From: Sphingopyxis italica
GTDB taxonomy: Bacteria > Pseudomonadota > Alphaproteobacteria > Sphingomonadales > Sphingomonadaceae
Length of the DNA: 64,000 nucleotides
NCBI RefSeq assembly: GCF_011926545.1
Contig: NZ_JAATIT010000007.1
Span: 1 to 64,000, forward strand
Direction: 5' to 3'
The number at the start of each line of letters is the position of its first letter. Position 1 is the first letter of the stretch. Below, piece by piece: positions 53,846 to 61,668 of the stretch. A model generated the notes under the pieces. It was not told where the DNA came from. It worked only from the letters and a program-made list of their open reading frames with translations, and ran no database searches. Made by a program: the position numbers and the translations under genes.

Positions 53846-55186
53846 ATGCGCGCGGCTCTTCGCGCGCTTCTGGCTCTCTGGCTGCTGGTCGCCGGCGCTA
53901 CGCTCGCGCGCGCCGAGACGATCGTCTTCACCGACGTCAACGTCGTGCCGATGGACCGCGAACGCGTGATTCCGCGCACGACGGTGATCGTCGCCGACGG
54001 GGTGATTGCGAGCATCGGGGCCAAGGCGAAACTGCCCGCGGGGACGCAGGTGGTGGACGGCAAGGGCGCGTGGCTGGTGCCGGGGCTCGCCGACATGCAC
54101 AATCATGTGACGACGCGCGATGACCTGACGTTGCTGCTCGCGAACGGTGTCACCACGATGCTCAACATGGGCGAGGCGACCAACGCCTTCAACGGACGGA
54201 CGCGGATCGCGGTGAACAAGGGCGAGGTGCCGGGGCCGCAGATTTTCACGGCCTTTGTCGTCGATGGCGACCCGCAATATGGTCATTTCGTCGTGCGGAC
54301 CGCCGACGAGGGGCGCGCGATCGTGCGGCTGGCAAAGGCGAACGGCTACAGCTTCATGAAGGTTTACACGAACCTGTCGGCCGAGGCTTTCGCGGGGCTC
54401 GCCGACGAGGCGAAGCTTCAAGGGATCGGCGTCGTCGGGCATAATGCGAAGGCGGTCGGGCTCGCGCGGCAGCTCGCGGCGGGGCAGGCGATGGTCGCGC
54501 ATGTCGAGGAATTCTTCTACGGCTTCTTTCCCGAGCCGCCCGCGGACGATCCGAACGCGCCGCCCGACGACGCGCGGATCGCCGATGCGATCGCGCTGGT
54601 GAAGGCGCATGGCGCCTTCGTCACGTCGGACCTGTTCAACTATCGCACCATCGCGGCGCAGTTCGGCAAGCCCGAGGTGGTGAAAGCCTATCTCGCGGCG
54701 CCCGAGGCGCGCTATCTGTCGCCGGGGGACCGGATCGGCTGGGCGCGGTCGGGCTATCAGAAAAAGGCGGTCGACCTCTCGCGCCGCGTCGCGTTCGAAG
54801 CGCGCTTCGTGAAGGCGATGGCCGACGCCGGCGTGCCGCTGATCACCGGCGGTGACGCGCCGTCGATCCCCGGGCAGGTGCCGGGCTTTGCCCTGCACGA
54901 GGAAATCGACGCGATGCTGGCGGCCGGGCTGACCCCGTGGCAGGCGCTGTCGGCGGCGACGCGGACGCCGGGCGAATTCATCGCGAAGACGGTGCCGGGC
55001 GCGGTGAAGTTCGGCGTCGTGGCGCCGGGCTATCGCGCCGACCTGCTGCTCGTTGCCGATAATCCGCTGGAAAAGCCTGCGACCTTGCGCACGCCGCTCG
55101 GCGTGATGACGGGCGAGCGTTGGTACGACGCGGCGGCGCTGAAAGCGATGCTCGCCGACGTCGCGGCGCGGCGCGTCGTTCCCTAA
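53846..55186 (+). CDS. Secreted amidohydrolase (imidazolonepropionase-like)
   Basis: A 446-residue amidohydrolase with a signal peptide (MRAALRALLALWLLVAGATLARA). Metal motif PGLADMHNHVTTRDD (HxH at about residues 83-85), later GVVGHNAKAVGLARQL, VAHVEEFFYGF and the metal-binding TGGDAPSIPGQVPGFALHEE. The substrate is unknown; periplasmic relatives include Xaa-Pro and imidazolonepropionase-like enzymes. It starts two bases after gatB and may be read through from it. It ends overlapping the opposite gene by four bases. Confidence 0.88.
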   Translation: MRAALRALLALWLLVAGATLARAETIVFTDVNVVPMDRERVIPRTTVIVADGVIASIGAKAKLPAGTQVVDGKGAWLVPGLADMHNHVTTRDDLTLLLANGVTTMLNMGEATNAFNGRTRIAVNKGEVPGPQIFTAFVVDGDPQYGHFVVRTADEGRAIVRLAKANGYSFMKVYTNLSAEAFAGLADEAKLQGIGVVGHNAKAVGLARQLAAGQAMVAHVEEFFYGFFPEPPADDPNAPPDDARIADAIALVKAHGAFVTSDLFNYRTIAAQFGKPEVVKAYLAAPEARYLSPGDRIGWARSGYQKKAVDLSRRVAFEARFVKAMADAGVPLITGGDAPSIPGQVPGFALHEEIDAMLAAGLTPWQALSAATRTPGEFIAKTVPGAVKFGVVAPGYRADLLLVADNPLEKPATLRTPLGVMTGERWYDAAALKAMLADVAARRVVP

Positions 55187-56865
55187 TCGGCGGCCTGCCA
55201 GACGCTGCGGCCTTGCTTGATCGTTTCGCGGACCTTGATGTCCTTGATGGCGCCCACCGGCATCGTCAGCGGGTTCTTGTCGAGGATGACGAAATCGGCG
55301 AGCAGGCCGGCCTTGATGCGGCCCTTGCGATCTTCCTCGAAGATTTGCCAGGCGGGGCCGGTGGTGAGCGCCTGGAGCGCGGCATAGGCGTCGATCCGCT
55401 CGTCGGGGCCGCTGACGACGCCGGTCGGCGAGACGCGCGCCATCGCGGTCCAGAGCATGAACATCGGGTCGATCGGGGTGACCGGAAAGTCGCTGTGGTT
55501 CGATATGATCAAGCCCGCCGCCCTTGCCGATTTCATCGGGCTGATGAAATCGACGACGGTCTTGGGGAAATTCCTGCGGTGGGTGTCGCCCCAATACCAT
55601 GTGTGGTTGGTGAAATAGGCGGGGCCGACGCCGATGCGCTTGTAGGCGGCGAGCTGGTCGGGGCGCTGGAACTGCGAATGGATGATGATCGGGCGGCGGT
55701 CGGCGGCGGCGGTGATCCCCATCGCGTCATAGGTCTTGATCGCCATGTCGATGGCGGCGTCGCCATTGGCGTGGGCGAAAATCTGCCAGCCGCGGTCGTT
55801 CACCTTGGCCGCGGCGGCGCGGAAGGCGTCGGGGGCGATATTGGGGTGGCCGTGCCACGGATTCTCTCCCGTCGGGCTGCCCAGCGCATAGTCGCGGGTG
55901 AAATAGCCTGTGCGCGCCTGCACCGATCCGTCGAGGATGAATTTGATCCCCTGCAGCTTGGCGTGGCCCCGATAGACCCCGAATTCGAGATCGGGGTCGG
56001 CGAGCAGTTTGTCGAGCCCGGTGTAGAGCGGGAGCAACGCGAGATCGATCTTCAACCGTTCGCGCGCCGCCGCGCCGGTGAAGAAGGCGATGTCGCCGAA
56101 CAGCGTCGCGCCGTCCTGCGCATGGGTGTAGCCGTGGGCGAAATAGCGTTGCTGCGCGGCGTCGAGCGTCGCCAGCCGCTGGTCCAGCGTCGGCTTGGGC
56201 ATCGCGCCGTGGATGATGAAGGCGGCGGTTTCGAGCAGCACGCCGTTGAGGCGCCCTTCGGCGTCGCGCAGGAACGTGCCACCCGGCGGCGGCGTGCTGG
56301 CATCGGTCAAATGCGCAGCGGCGAGGGTGGCGCTGTTGGCGACCAGCGAATGCAGCGAGCTGTGCAGCACGACGATGTTGCGGTCGGCGGACACGGCGTC
56401 GAGTTCGGCCCGGGTGATGTGGCGCTTTTCGGCAAGCTTCTGGTCGTCATATTGCCACACGACGACCCAGCCGCCCGCGGGGATCGCGCGTGCGTCGATG
56501 AAGGTGCGGATCGCGGCCTGCAGCGAGGCGATGTCGGTGACGGGCGGCAGCGACGGATCGTTGAGGTCGAGCCCGCTCGCCATCTGCATCATCGCCGAAA
56601 AATGCGAATGGGCATCGAGGAATCCCGGCAGCATCGTGGCGCCGTGAAGGTCGTGGATGGTGGCGTCCTTGCCGGCCGTGGCGCGCGCTCCGGCCTCGTT
56701 CCCGGCGAAGGTGATGCGGTCGCCCCTGGTGACGACGGCCTCCACGGTTTTGGGCGTGTCGCCGTCCATCGTGACGATCGGGCCGCCGCGGTAGAGGGTG
56801 GTCTCCTGCGCGATGGCGGGCGTGGTCGTTGCCAGAAGCAGAGCGATGGCGGCGGTGATTTTCAT
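55183..56865 (-). CDS. Secreted amidohydrolase (YtcJ/exoenzyme type)
   Basis: A 560-residue enzyme with a signal peptide (MKITAAIALLLATTTPAIAQ). N-terminal composite beta domain ETTLYRGGPIVTMDGDTPKTVEAVVTRGDRITFAG, metal motif PGFLDAHSHFSAMMQMA (HxH), then the carbamylated-lysine region LQGIKFILDGSVQARTGYF, AHANGDAAIDMAIKTYD and IIIHSQFQRPDQLAAYKRIGVGPAYFTNHTWYWGD. C-terminal ...IKQGRSVWQAAD. Matches the amidohydrolase 3 (YtcJ) group; substrate unknown. The start at ATG 56865 is set by the signal peptide. Convergent with the previous enzyme, stops overlapping. Confidence 0.88.
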   Translation of the reverse strand: MKITAAIALLLATTTPAIAQETTLYRGGPIVTMDGDTPKTVEAVVTRGDRITFAGNEAGARATAGKDATIHDLHGATMLPGFLDAHSHFSAMMQMASGLDLNDPSLPPVTDIASLQAAIRTFIDARAIPAGGWVVVWQYDDQKLAEKRHITRAELDAVSADRNIVVLHSSLHSLVANSATLAAAHLTDASTPPPGGTFLRDAEGRLNGVLLETAAFIIHGAMPKPTLDQRLATLDAAQQRYFAHGYTHAQDGATLFGDIAFFTGAAARERLKIDLALLPLYTGLDKLLADPDLEFGVYRGHAKLQGIKFILDGSVQARTGYFTRDYALGSPTGENPWHGHPNIAPDAFRAAAAKVNDRGWQIFAHANGDAAIDMAIKTYDAMGITAAADRRPIIIHSQFQRPDQLAAYKRIGVGPAYFTNHTWYWGDTHRRNFPKTVVDFISPMKSARAAGLIISNHSDFPVTPIDPMFMLWTAMARVSPTGVVSGPDERIDAYAALQALTTGPAWQIFEEDRKGRIKAGLLADFVILDKNPLTMPVGAIKDIKVRETIKQGRSVWQAAD

Positions 56866-56932
56866 ATTTTCTCCCCTGCGGCCATCGTGGCGGCCGGGGA
56901 GGGGGTGGGTCAAGTCCACATTTGCAACTTAT

Positions 56933-57054
56933 CGTCCTTGCGAGCGCAGCGAAGCAATCCAGAGCGGTTTACGCATACTCTGGATTGCTTCGCTCGCGCG
57001 ACGCGCGAGTTTATCCTGAGCGGCTGCAAGGCAGTCGAAGGGCTCGCAATGACG
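56933..57054. repeat. Large inverted repeat with nested hairpin (family F)
   Basis: Arms CGTCCTTGCGAGCGCAGCGA and GGGCTCGCAATGACG carry an inner GAAGCAATCCAGAG/CTCTGGATTGCTTC pair and a nested CCTGAGCGGCTGC...GCAGTCGAAGGG. It lies between the YtcJ-type gene and the small proline-rich gene. Confidence 0.8.
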
Positions 57055-57062
57055 GAGAGAGG

Positions 57063-57260
57063 TCAAACCTGCTGCGGCGGCACCTCGTCGGGCCCGCGGC
57101 CCGGCTGGTCGATATCGCCGCCGCCGGGGCGGCCGGGGATTTCCGTCGGCTGGCCGGCGGGGTCTTCGAGCGGGGTCGGCTGCACCGGCTTTTCGGGGGG
57201 CGATTGCGGTTCGATCGTGTCCGGCTTCGGCTTGGGAAGCGGGTCGGGGCTGCTGGCCAT
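57063..57260 (-). CDS. Small proline-rich hypothetical protein
   Basis: A 65-residue protein, MASSPDPLPKPKPDTIEPQS then PPEKPVQPTPLEDPAGQPTE and a Gly/Pro-rich acidic tail (PGGGDIDQPGRGPDEVPPQQ). More than a quarter of its residues are proline, with no hydrophobic core, so it is probably intrinsically disordered. The start at ATG 57260 is seven bases after GGAG; an ATG at 57266 is too close. Similar short MASSPDPLPKP-type proteins seem common in sphingomonads. Function unknown. Confidence 0.65.
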   Translation of the reverse strand: MASSPDPLPKPKPDTIEPQSPPEKPVQPTPLEDPAGQPTEIPGRPGGGDIDQPGRGPDEVPPQQV

Positions 57261-57358
57261 TGTCATTCTCCTTGAATTGAACAACGAACGGGCACGACGC
57301 ATGTTCCGGTGGCGGGCGTCGAGCATGTTCCGCCTGCGGAACAGCGGGCTTTGCGCCC

Positions 57359-57386
57359 TTGCCCTCGGCGACGCGTCTGCTATAGC
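57359..57386 (+). promoter_or_regulatory. Candidate promoter of tRNA-Leu
   Basis: TTGCCC (57359-57364) and TATAGC (57381-57386) with a 16-base spacer. Transcription would start about 60 bases before the tRNA. The discriminator region is GC-rich (CCCCGCGCGG), as usual for stringently controlled RNA genes. Confidence 0.5.
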
Positions 57387-57450
57387 CCCGCGCGGCCCGC
57401 ACGGGCGTGCGCGGCAGCGCGCGATTTCGTGCACCCGGCCGAAAACACCT

Positions 57451-57535
57451 GCGGGCGTGGCGGAATTGGTAGACGCGCTGGTTTTAGGTACCAGTATCGC
57501 AAGATGTGGGGGTTCGAGTCCCTTCGCCCGCACCA
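57451..57535 (+). tRNA. tRNA-Leu (anticodon UAG)
   Basis: 85 bases with the encoded CCA. Acceptor GCGGGCG pairs with CGCCCGC. D-arm TGGCGGAATTGGTAGACGC. Anticodon arm CTGGT-TTTAGGT-ACCAG has TAG at 57485-57487. A long variable arm fits a class II tRNA. T-arm GGGGTTCGAGTCCCT, discriminator A then CCA. Confidence 0.95.
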
Positions 57536-57623
57536 TTTTCGCAATGCAGGCCGGGATCATGGGGAACTCAGCCATATTGGCGGGGTTCGATACGAGATTT
57601 TGAGCAAGGATAAGACCAAGGCA

Positions 57624-59267
57624 ATGAAGACCGTCGAAACGCTGAACGAAGGCCTGAAGCGCGAATATCGCGTCACGATCACCGCCAAGGATATCGACGC
57701 GCGCGTCGACGACGAGGTGAAGAGCATCGCCCCGACCGTCCGCATGCCCGGTTTCCGTCCCGGCAAGGTGCCGCCGAATCTGATCCGCAAGATGCACGGC
57801 CCCGCGCTGTCGGCCGACGCGCTCAACAAGGCGATCGACGCCGGCGTGCGCGACCTGATGACGAAGGAAAAGCTTCGCCCCGCGCTGCAGCCCGCGGTGA
57901 CGCTGGCCGACGGTTATGAAACCGGCAAGGACGCCGAAGTCACCGTCGCGCTGGAAGTGCTGCCCGAAATCGCGACGCCGTCGATCGACGGACTGAAGCT
58001 CGAGCGCCTGACCGTTCCCGCCGACGATAAGGCGGTGATGGCCAAGATCGAGGAATTCGCCGCGCAGATGAAGCGGTTCGAGGATGCGCCGAAGACCAAG
58101 AAGGCCGCGACCGGCGACCAGGTCATCATCGACTTCGCCGGCAGCGTCGACGGCGTCGCCTTCGACGGCGGCACGGGCGAGGACATGGCGGTCGAAATCG
58201 GTTCGGGCCAGCTGATCCCCGGCTTCGAAGACCAGCTCGTCGGGGTCAAGACCGGCGACGAAAAGGTGCTGAAGGTCAGCTTCCCCGACGAATATCCGGT
58301 CGAGAATCTGAAGGGCAAGCCCGCCGAATTCGCGATCACGGTGAAGGAAGTGAAGGTTCCGGCCGCGTCGAAGATCGACGACGAGTTCGCCAAGACGCTC
58401 GGCCTTGAAAGCCTCGACAAGCTGAAAGAGCTGATGAAGGATCAGGTCGAACAGGAACTGAACGGCCTGACGCGCACCTATATGAAGCGCAAGCTGCTCG
58501 ACCAGCTCGCCGCGAGCCACGATTTCGAAGTGCCGCCGACGATGGTCGAGGCCGAGTTCAACCAGATCTGGCAGCAGCTCGAGCATGAAGCGAGCCACGA
58601 GGAAGATCCCGAAGCGGCGAAGGCCGAGCTCGAGAGCGACCGCGACGAATATCGCAGCATCGCGGTGCGCCGCGTGCGCCTCGGCCTGCTTCTGTCGGAA
58701 ATCGGCCAGGCGCATGGCGTGCAGGTCAGCAGCCAGGAAATGCAGCGCCTGATCATGCAGGCGGCGCAGCAATATCGCCCCGAAGAGCGTCAGCGTTTCG
58801 TCGAATATGTCCAGCAGGACGCGCTCGCCGCCGCGCAGCTCCGCGCTCCGCTCTATGAGGACAAGGTCGTCGACTTCCTGTTCGACAAGGCCGAGATCAG
58901 CGAGCGCGAAGTGACGCGCGAAGAGATCGAGGCCGCGATCGAAGCCGACGACGACGGCCACGTCCATGGCCCGGGCTGCGGTCACGACCATGACCATGAC
59001 CATGACCATGACGCGAAGCCCGCCAAGAAGGCGGCGGCGAAGAAGCCCGCCGCCAAGAAGGACGCGGTGAAGGAAGAGGCCAAGGAAGCAAAGGCCGAGG
59101 CTCCTGCCAAGAAGGCACCGGCCAAGAAGGCCGAAGCCGCCCCCGCCAAGAAGGCCGAGGAAAAGCCCGCCGCGGCGAAAAAGGCTGCTCCGGCGAAGGC
59201 CGCTGCGGCCGAAAAGGCCGAGCCGGCCAAAAAGGCTCCGGCCAAAAAGGCTGCGGCGAAGAAATAA
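57624..59267 (+). CDS. tig: Trigger factor with His/Asp stretch and lysine-alanine tail
   Basis: A 547-residue ribosome-bound chaperone. The N-terminal domain has the ribosome-docking motif MPGFRPGKVPP at residues 41-51. The PPIase (FKBP) domain spans about 150-245 (ATGDQVIIDFAGSVDGVAFDGGTGEDMAVEIGSGQLIPGFEDQLVGVKTGDE), and the C-terminal arm about 250-440. From about residue 447 there is HVHGPGCGHDHDHDHDHD, a likely metal-binding stretch, and then about 80 residues of K/A/P repeats (AKKAPAKKAEAAPAKK). Usual length is about 430-450. The start at ATG 57624 is the family N-terminus. Confidence 0.96.
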   Translation: MKTVETLNEGLKREYRVTITAKDIDARVDDEVKSIAPTVRMPGFRPGKVPPNLIRKMHGPALSADALNKAIDAGVRDLMTKEKLRPALQPAVTLADGYETGKDAEVTVALEVLPEIATPSIDGLKLERLTVPADDKAVMAKIEEFAAQMKRFEDAPKTKKAATGDQVIIDFAGSVDGVAFDGGTGEDMAVEIGSGQLIPGFEDQLVGVKTGDEKVLKVSFPDEYPVENLKGKPAEFAITVKEVKVPAASKIDDEFAKTLGLESLDKLKELMKDQVEQELNGLTRTYMKRKLLDQLAASHDFEVPPTMVEAEFNQIWQQLEHEASHEEDPEAAKAELESDRDEYRSIAVRRVRLGLLLSEIGQAHGVQVSSQEMQRLIMQAAQQYRPEERQRFVEYVQQDALAAAQLRAPLYEDKVVDFLFDKAEISEREVTREEIEAAIEADDDGHVHGPGCGHDHDHDHDHDAKPAKKAAAKKPAAKKDAVKEEAKEAKAEAPAKKAPAKKAEAAPAKKAEEKPAAAKKAAPAKAAAAEKAEPAKKAPAKKAAAKK

Positions 59268-59286
59268 GCTTCGGCTGACGATCGAC

Positions 59287-59324
59287 AAAAAGGCCGGGTG
59301 GAGGATGCTCCACCCGGCCTTTTT
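59287..59324 (+). terminator. Rho-independent terminator of tig
   Basis: Perfect stem AAGGCCGGGTGGAG/CTCCACCCGGCCTT with GATG loop, preceded by A run and followed by TTTTT. Confidence 0.93.
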
Positions 59325-59358
59325 GGTTTAGAACGACGTGCCTTTAATCTGACCCGTT

Positions 59359-59440
59359 CCGTTCGTGTCGAGCGAAGTCGAGACACCCATCGGTCTTGCG
59401 CTACATCGATGGGTGTCTCGACTTCGCTCGACACGAACGG
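59359..59440. repeat. Palindromic intergenic repeat (family B)
   Basis: Arms CCGTTCGTGTCGAGCGAAGT and ACTTCGCTCGACACGAACGG continuing through CGAGACACCCATCG/CGATGGGTGTCTCG. The best family-B copy. Confidence 0.9.
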
Positions 59441-59477
59441 GAAGAGATGTGATGCCGATTTTAAGCTCCCGCTCTAA

Positions 59478-59560
59478 ATCGTCGCCCCCGCGAAGGCGGG
59501 GCCGCTACCGGTGTAGAGAGCAAGGTTGCTGGCGGCCCCCGCCTTTGCGCGGGCGACGAT
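59478..59560. repeat. Palindromic intergenic repeat (family C)
   Basis: Arms ATCGTCGCCCCCGCGAAGGC and GCCTTTGCGCGGGCGACGAT with GGGGCCGCTACC/GGCGGCCCCC inside. It stands 37 bases from a family-B copy, between tig and the glycosylase gene. Confidence 0.85.
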
Positions 59561-59566
59561 GAATCC

Positions 59567-60184
59567 TCAAATCACATCCATATTATAGCAATGCCAGCTG
59601 AAGATCGCCGCGGCGCCGCGGTGCGGGCGCCAGGCTTCGGCCAGTTCGCGCGCCAGCTTTTCGCTCGGGCGCGCGCCCAATTGCAGGATGCGGCCGACGG
59701 CTTCCTGCACCGCGAGGTCGCCCGCGGGCCAGATGTCGGGACGGCCTTCGGCGAAGAGCAGGTAGATTTCGGCCGACCATCGGCCGATTCCCTTGACCCG
59801 CGTGAGCAAGGCGATCGCTTCCTCATCGTCGGCGGGGAGCGCGTCGAAGGTCAGATCGCCGTCGAGGATGAGCTGCGCGAGGCTTTTGGCATAGCCCTGT
59901 TTCTGCCCCGACAGGCCGCAGCCGCGCAGCGTGTCGAACTCGGCGGCCGCCATCACTTCGGCGGGGCAGCCCTCGCCGAATTGCGCCTCGAGCTTGTTCC
60001 AGATCGAGTTCGCGGCGGCGACGCTGACCTGCTGGCCGACGATGGTGCGGAGCAGCGTCGTATAGCCGGGCGCGCGGATGCGCGGTTCGGGGTAGCCGGC
60101 ATTGCCGAGTGCGCGCGCGAAATTGGCGTCGCGCTTCGCGAGCGCGTCGATTCCCGCGTTCAGCTGCTGCTGGCTGAGGCCCAT
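59567..60184 (-). CDS. DNA-3-methyladenine glycosylase II (AlkA-like, HhH-GPD)
   Basis: A 205-residue DNA glycosylase without the AlkA N-terminal domain. The HhH-GPD core has [30 protein letters not shown] and the helix-hairpin-helix with catalytic aspartate [38 protein letters not shown]. It would excise alkylated purines. The start at ATG 60184 ([11 protein letters not shown]) is the likely N-terminus. Divergent from the ferredoxin. Confidence 0.93.
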   Translation of the reverse strand: MGLSQQQLNAGIDALAKRDANFARALGNAGYPEPRIRAPGYTTLLRTIVGQQVSVAAANSIWNKLEAQFGEGCPAEVMAAAEFDTLRGCGLSGQKQGYAKSLAQLILDGDLTFDALPADDEEAIALLTRVKGIGRWSAEIYLLFAEGRPDIWPAGDLAVQEAVGRILQLGARPSEKLARELAEAWRPHRGAAAIFSWHCYNMDVI

Positions 60185-60285
60185 CGCATATTCTCCTTTT
60201 GTTCCCAAAGTTGCTGATAGCAACGCTTGATTTGGCGCGCAACGCGCGACATAGCGCCTGCGACAAGAAACCTATGGGGACTAGC

Positions 60286-60603
60286 ATGGCCAAGCTGATT
60301 GTCGTGACGCGCGACGGGACCGAACATGAGATCGAAGGCGACACCAGCCTGACCGTGATGGAGAATATCCGCGACGCCGGGTTCGACGAACTGCTCGCGC
60401 TGTGCGGCGGCTGCTGCTCGTGCGCGACGTGCCATGTCCATGTCGAGGCGGGGGCGAAAGATGCGATGCCCGCGATGAGCGAGGACGAGAACGACCTGCT
60501 CGATTCGACCACCGACCGCGACGATAATTCGCGCCTGTCGTGCCAGATCCCGTTCAGCGAGGCGCTCGACGGGCTGAAGGTGCGGATCGCGGCGGAGGAT
60601 TGA
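60286..60603 (+). CDS. Adrenodoxin-type [2Fe-2S] ferredoxin
   Basis: A 105-residue ferredoxin. [56 protein letters not shown] has the cluster cysteines C40, C46 and C49 (CX5CX2C), and the fourth lies at about C86 ([19 protein letters not shown]). This spacing is that of adrenodoxin/putidaredoxin, partner for P450 or for Fe-S assembly. No reductase or P450 is next to it in the window. Divergent from the AlkA-like gene. Confidence 0.94.
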   Translation: MAKLIVVTRDGTEHEIEGDTSLTVMENIRDAGFDELLALCGGCCSCATCHVHVEAGAKDAMPAMSEDENDLLDSTTDRDDNSRLSCQIPFSEALDGLKVRIAAED

Positions 60604-60606
60604 GGC

Positions 60607-61374
60607 TTATTGCCCCGCCGTCGCGACCGCGTAGAGCGCGATCGCTGCGGCGTTCGAAATGTTGAGGCTTTCCATCCGCGGCGAGATCGGCAGTTTGGCG
60701 AGCACGTCGCAATGCTCCATGACATTATGCCGCATGCCGTCGCCTTCGGAGCCAAGCACCAGCGCCACCTTGCTGCCGTCGAGGGTCGATCCCAGCGTCG
60801 TTTCGGTGTCGCCCATCAGCCCGATGCGCCAATATTGCGCCTCGGCGATTTCCTCGAGCGCGCGCGACAGGTTGACGACGCGTACCCACGGCACGGTTTC
60901 GAGCGCGCCCGACGCCGAACGCGCGATGACGCCGCTTTCGGGCGGGCTGTGGCGGTCCTGCGTGATGATCGCCGCGGCGTCGAATGCCGCCGCCGAGCGC
61001 AGCACCGCACCGATATTATGCGGGTCGGTGACCTGATCGAGGATGACGAGCGGGCGCTTGCTGTCGGCGTCGACCTCTTCCTGCAACAGATCGCTCAGAT
61101 GGATGCTGTCGAGCGGGTCGACCTCGATCACCAGCCCCTGATGCGGCGCATCGCGCGCTACGAGTCGCGCAAGGTCGGTGACCTCGGCGTAGCTGATCGG
61201 AATCACCGGCGGCAGGTCGAGCTGGCCTAAGGCTTCGCGGGTGCCCCAGACGCGCTTGACGGTGCGGTCGGGGTTGGCGAGCGCGGCGAGAACGGCGTGT
61301 CGGCCCCAGAAACGGATGGCCTGGCCGCGCGTGTTTTGACCGGTGGGGCGGCGGTGACGGGAAAATTGTCTCAT
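60607..61374 (-). CDS. rlmB: 23S rRNA (guanosine-2'-O-)-methyltransferase RlmB (TrmH family)
   Basis: A 255-residue SPOUT enzyme. An N-terminal RNA-binding L30e-like domain begins IRFWGRHAVLAALANPDRTVKRVWGT. The trefoil-knot core has motif 1 LDQVTDPHNIGAVLRSAAAFDA, motif 2 ALVLGSEGDGMR, and motif 3 LPISPRMESLNISNAAAIALYA, which bind SAM. The start at ATG 61374 (MRQFSRHRRPTG) fits. Its N-terminus is basic. It lies head to head with tRNA-Tyr on the opposite strand. Confidence 0.93.
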   Translation of the reverse strand: MRQFSRHRRPTGQNTRGQAIRFWGRHAVLAALANPDRTVKRVWGTREALGQLDLPPVIPISYAEVTDLARLVARDAPHQGLVIEVDPLDSIHLSDLLQEEVDADSKRPLVILDQVTDPHNIGAVLRSAAAFDAAAIITQDRHSPPESGVIARSASGALETVPWVRVVNLSRALEEIAEAQYWRIGLMGDTETTLGSTLDGSKVALVLGSEGDGMRHNVMEHCDVLAKLPISPRMESLNISNAAAIALYAVATAGQ

Positions 61375-61399
61375 GCGCGCGCCTTTCCCATGACTGCCA

Positions 61400-61428
61400 T
61401 TGACAGGCAAGCCTCGTTTCGCCATTGG
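61400..61428 (+). promoter_or_regulatory. Candidate promoter of tRNA-Tyr
   Basis: A perfect TTGACA (61400-61405) is followed after 17 bases by CATTGG (61423-61428), a weak -10. tRNA-Tyr begins 25 bases downstream. Only the -35 is strong. Confidence 0.35.
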
Positions 61429-61453
61429 ACCGCTTCCCAAAGCGGGCCCCAAT

Positions 61454-61539
61454 GGACAGGTGGCCGAGTGGTTAAAGGCAGCAGACTGTAAATCTGCCCG
61501 GGTTTCCGTACGCTGGTTCGAATCCAGCCCTGTCCACCA
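61454..61539 (+). tRNA. tRNA-Tyr (anticodon GUA)
   Basis: 86 bases with the encoded CCA. Acceptor GGACAGG pairs with CCTGTCC. Anticodon arm GCAGA-CTGTAAA-TCTGC has GTA at 61488-61490. Long class II variable arm CCGGGTTTCCGTAC. T-arm GCTGGTTCGAATCCAGC. Discriminator A, then CCA. Confidence 0.95.
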
Positions 61540-61579
61540 CCCACACGACAGCGTTATCGAACCAGCGAGTCGGAGTTGG

Positions 61580-61629
61580 CCGGTATCGGCAAAGCGATAC
61601 CGGCGGGTTCGAATCCAGCCCTGCCGCCA
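61580..61629 (+). repeat. Truncated copy of the tRNA-Tyr 3' end behind a hairpin
   Basis: Bases 61606-61623 repeat the T-loop and acceptor stretch GGTTCGAATCCAGCCCTG of tRNA-Tyr (61515-61532) exactly, followed by CCGCCA in place of TCCACCA. The 5' part of a tRNA is missing. A perfect stem CCGGTATCG/CGATACCGG with GCAAAG loop (61580-61603) precedes it. It looks like an att-site or tRNA-end remnant 91 bases from the intact gene. The 61540-61668 gap holds only this. Confidence 0.7.
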
Positions 61630-61668
61630 TTTTCCCAAGCGATCGAGAAGGTGATAACGGGCTCTGCT

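Noticed and set aside
58960..59020. Short tandem repeat in tig considered as a CRISPR-like or VNTR locus
   Set aside because: The repeat is in frame, encodes HD dipeptides inside a sound gene, and has no spacers. Kept as a coding feature.
57261..59288. A long minus-strand hydrophobic-looking frame across tig
   Set aside because: Shadow of the trigger factor gene. Only its last 65 codons, beyond tig, are kept as the separate proline-rich gene with its own start.
61606..61629. A second complete tRNA after tRNA-Tyr
   Set aside because: Only the T-loop and 3' end are present. The T-stem no longer pairs (GCGGG against CCAGC) and no D-arm or anticodon arm can be drawn.
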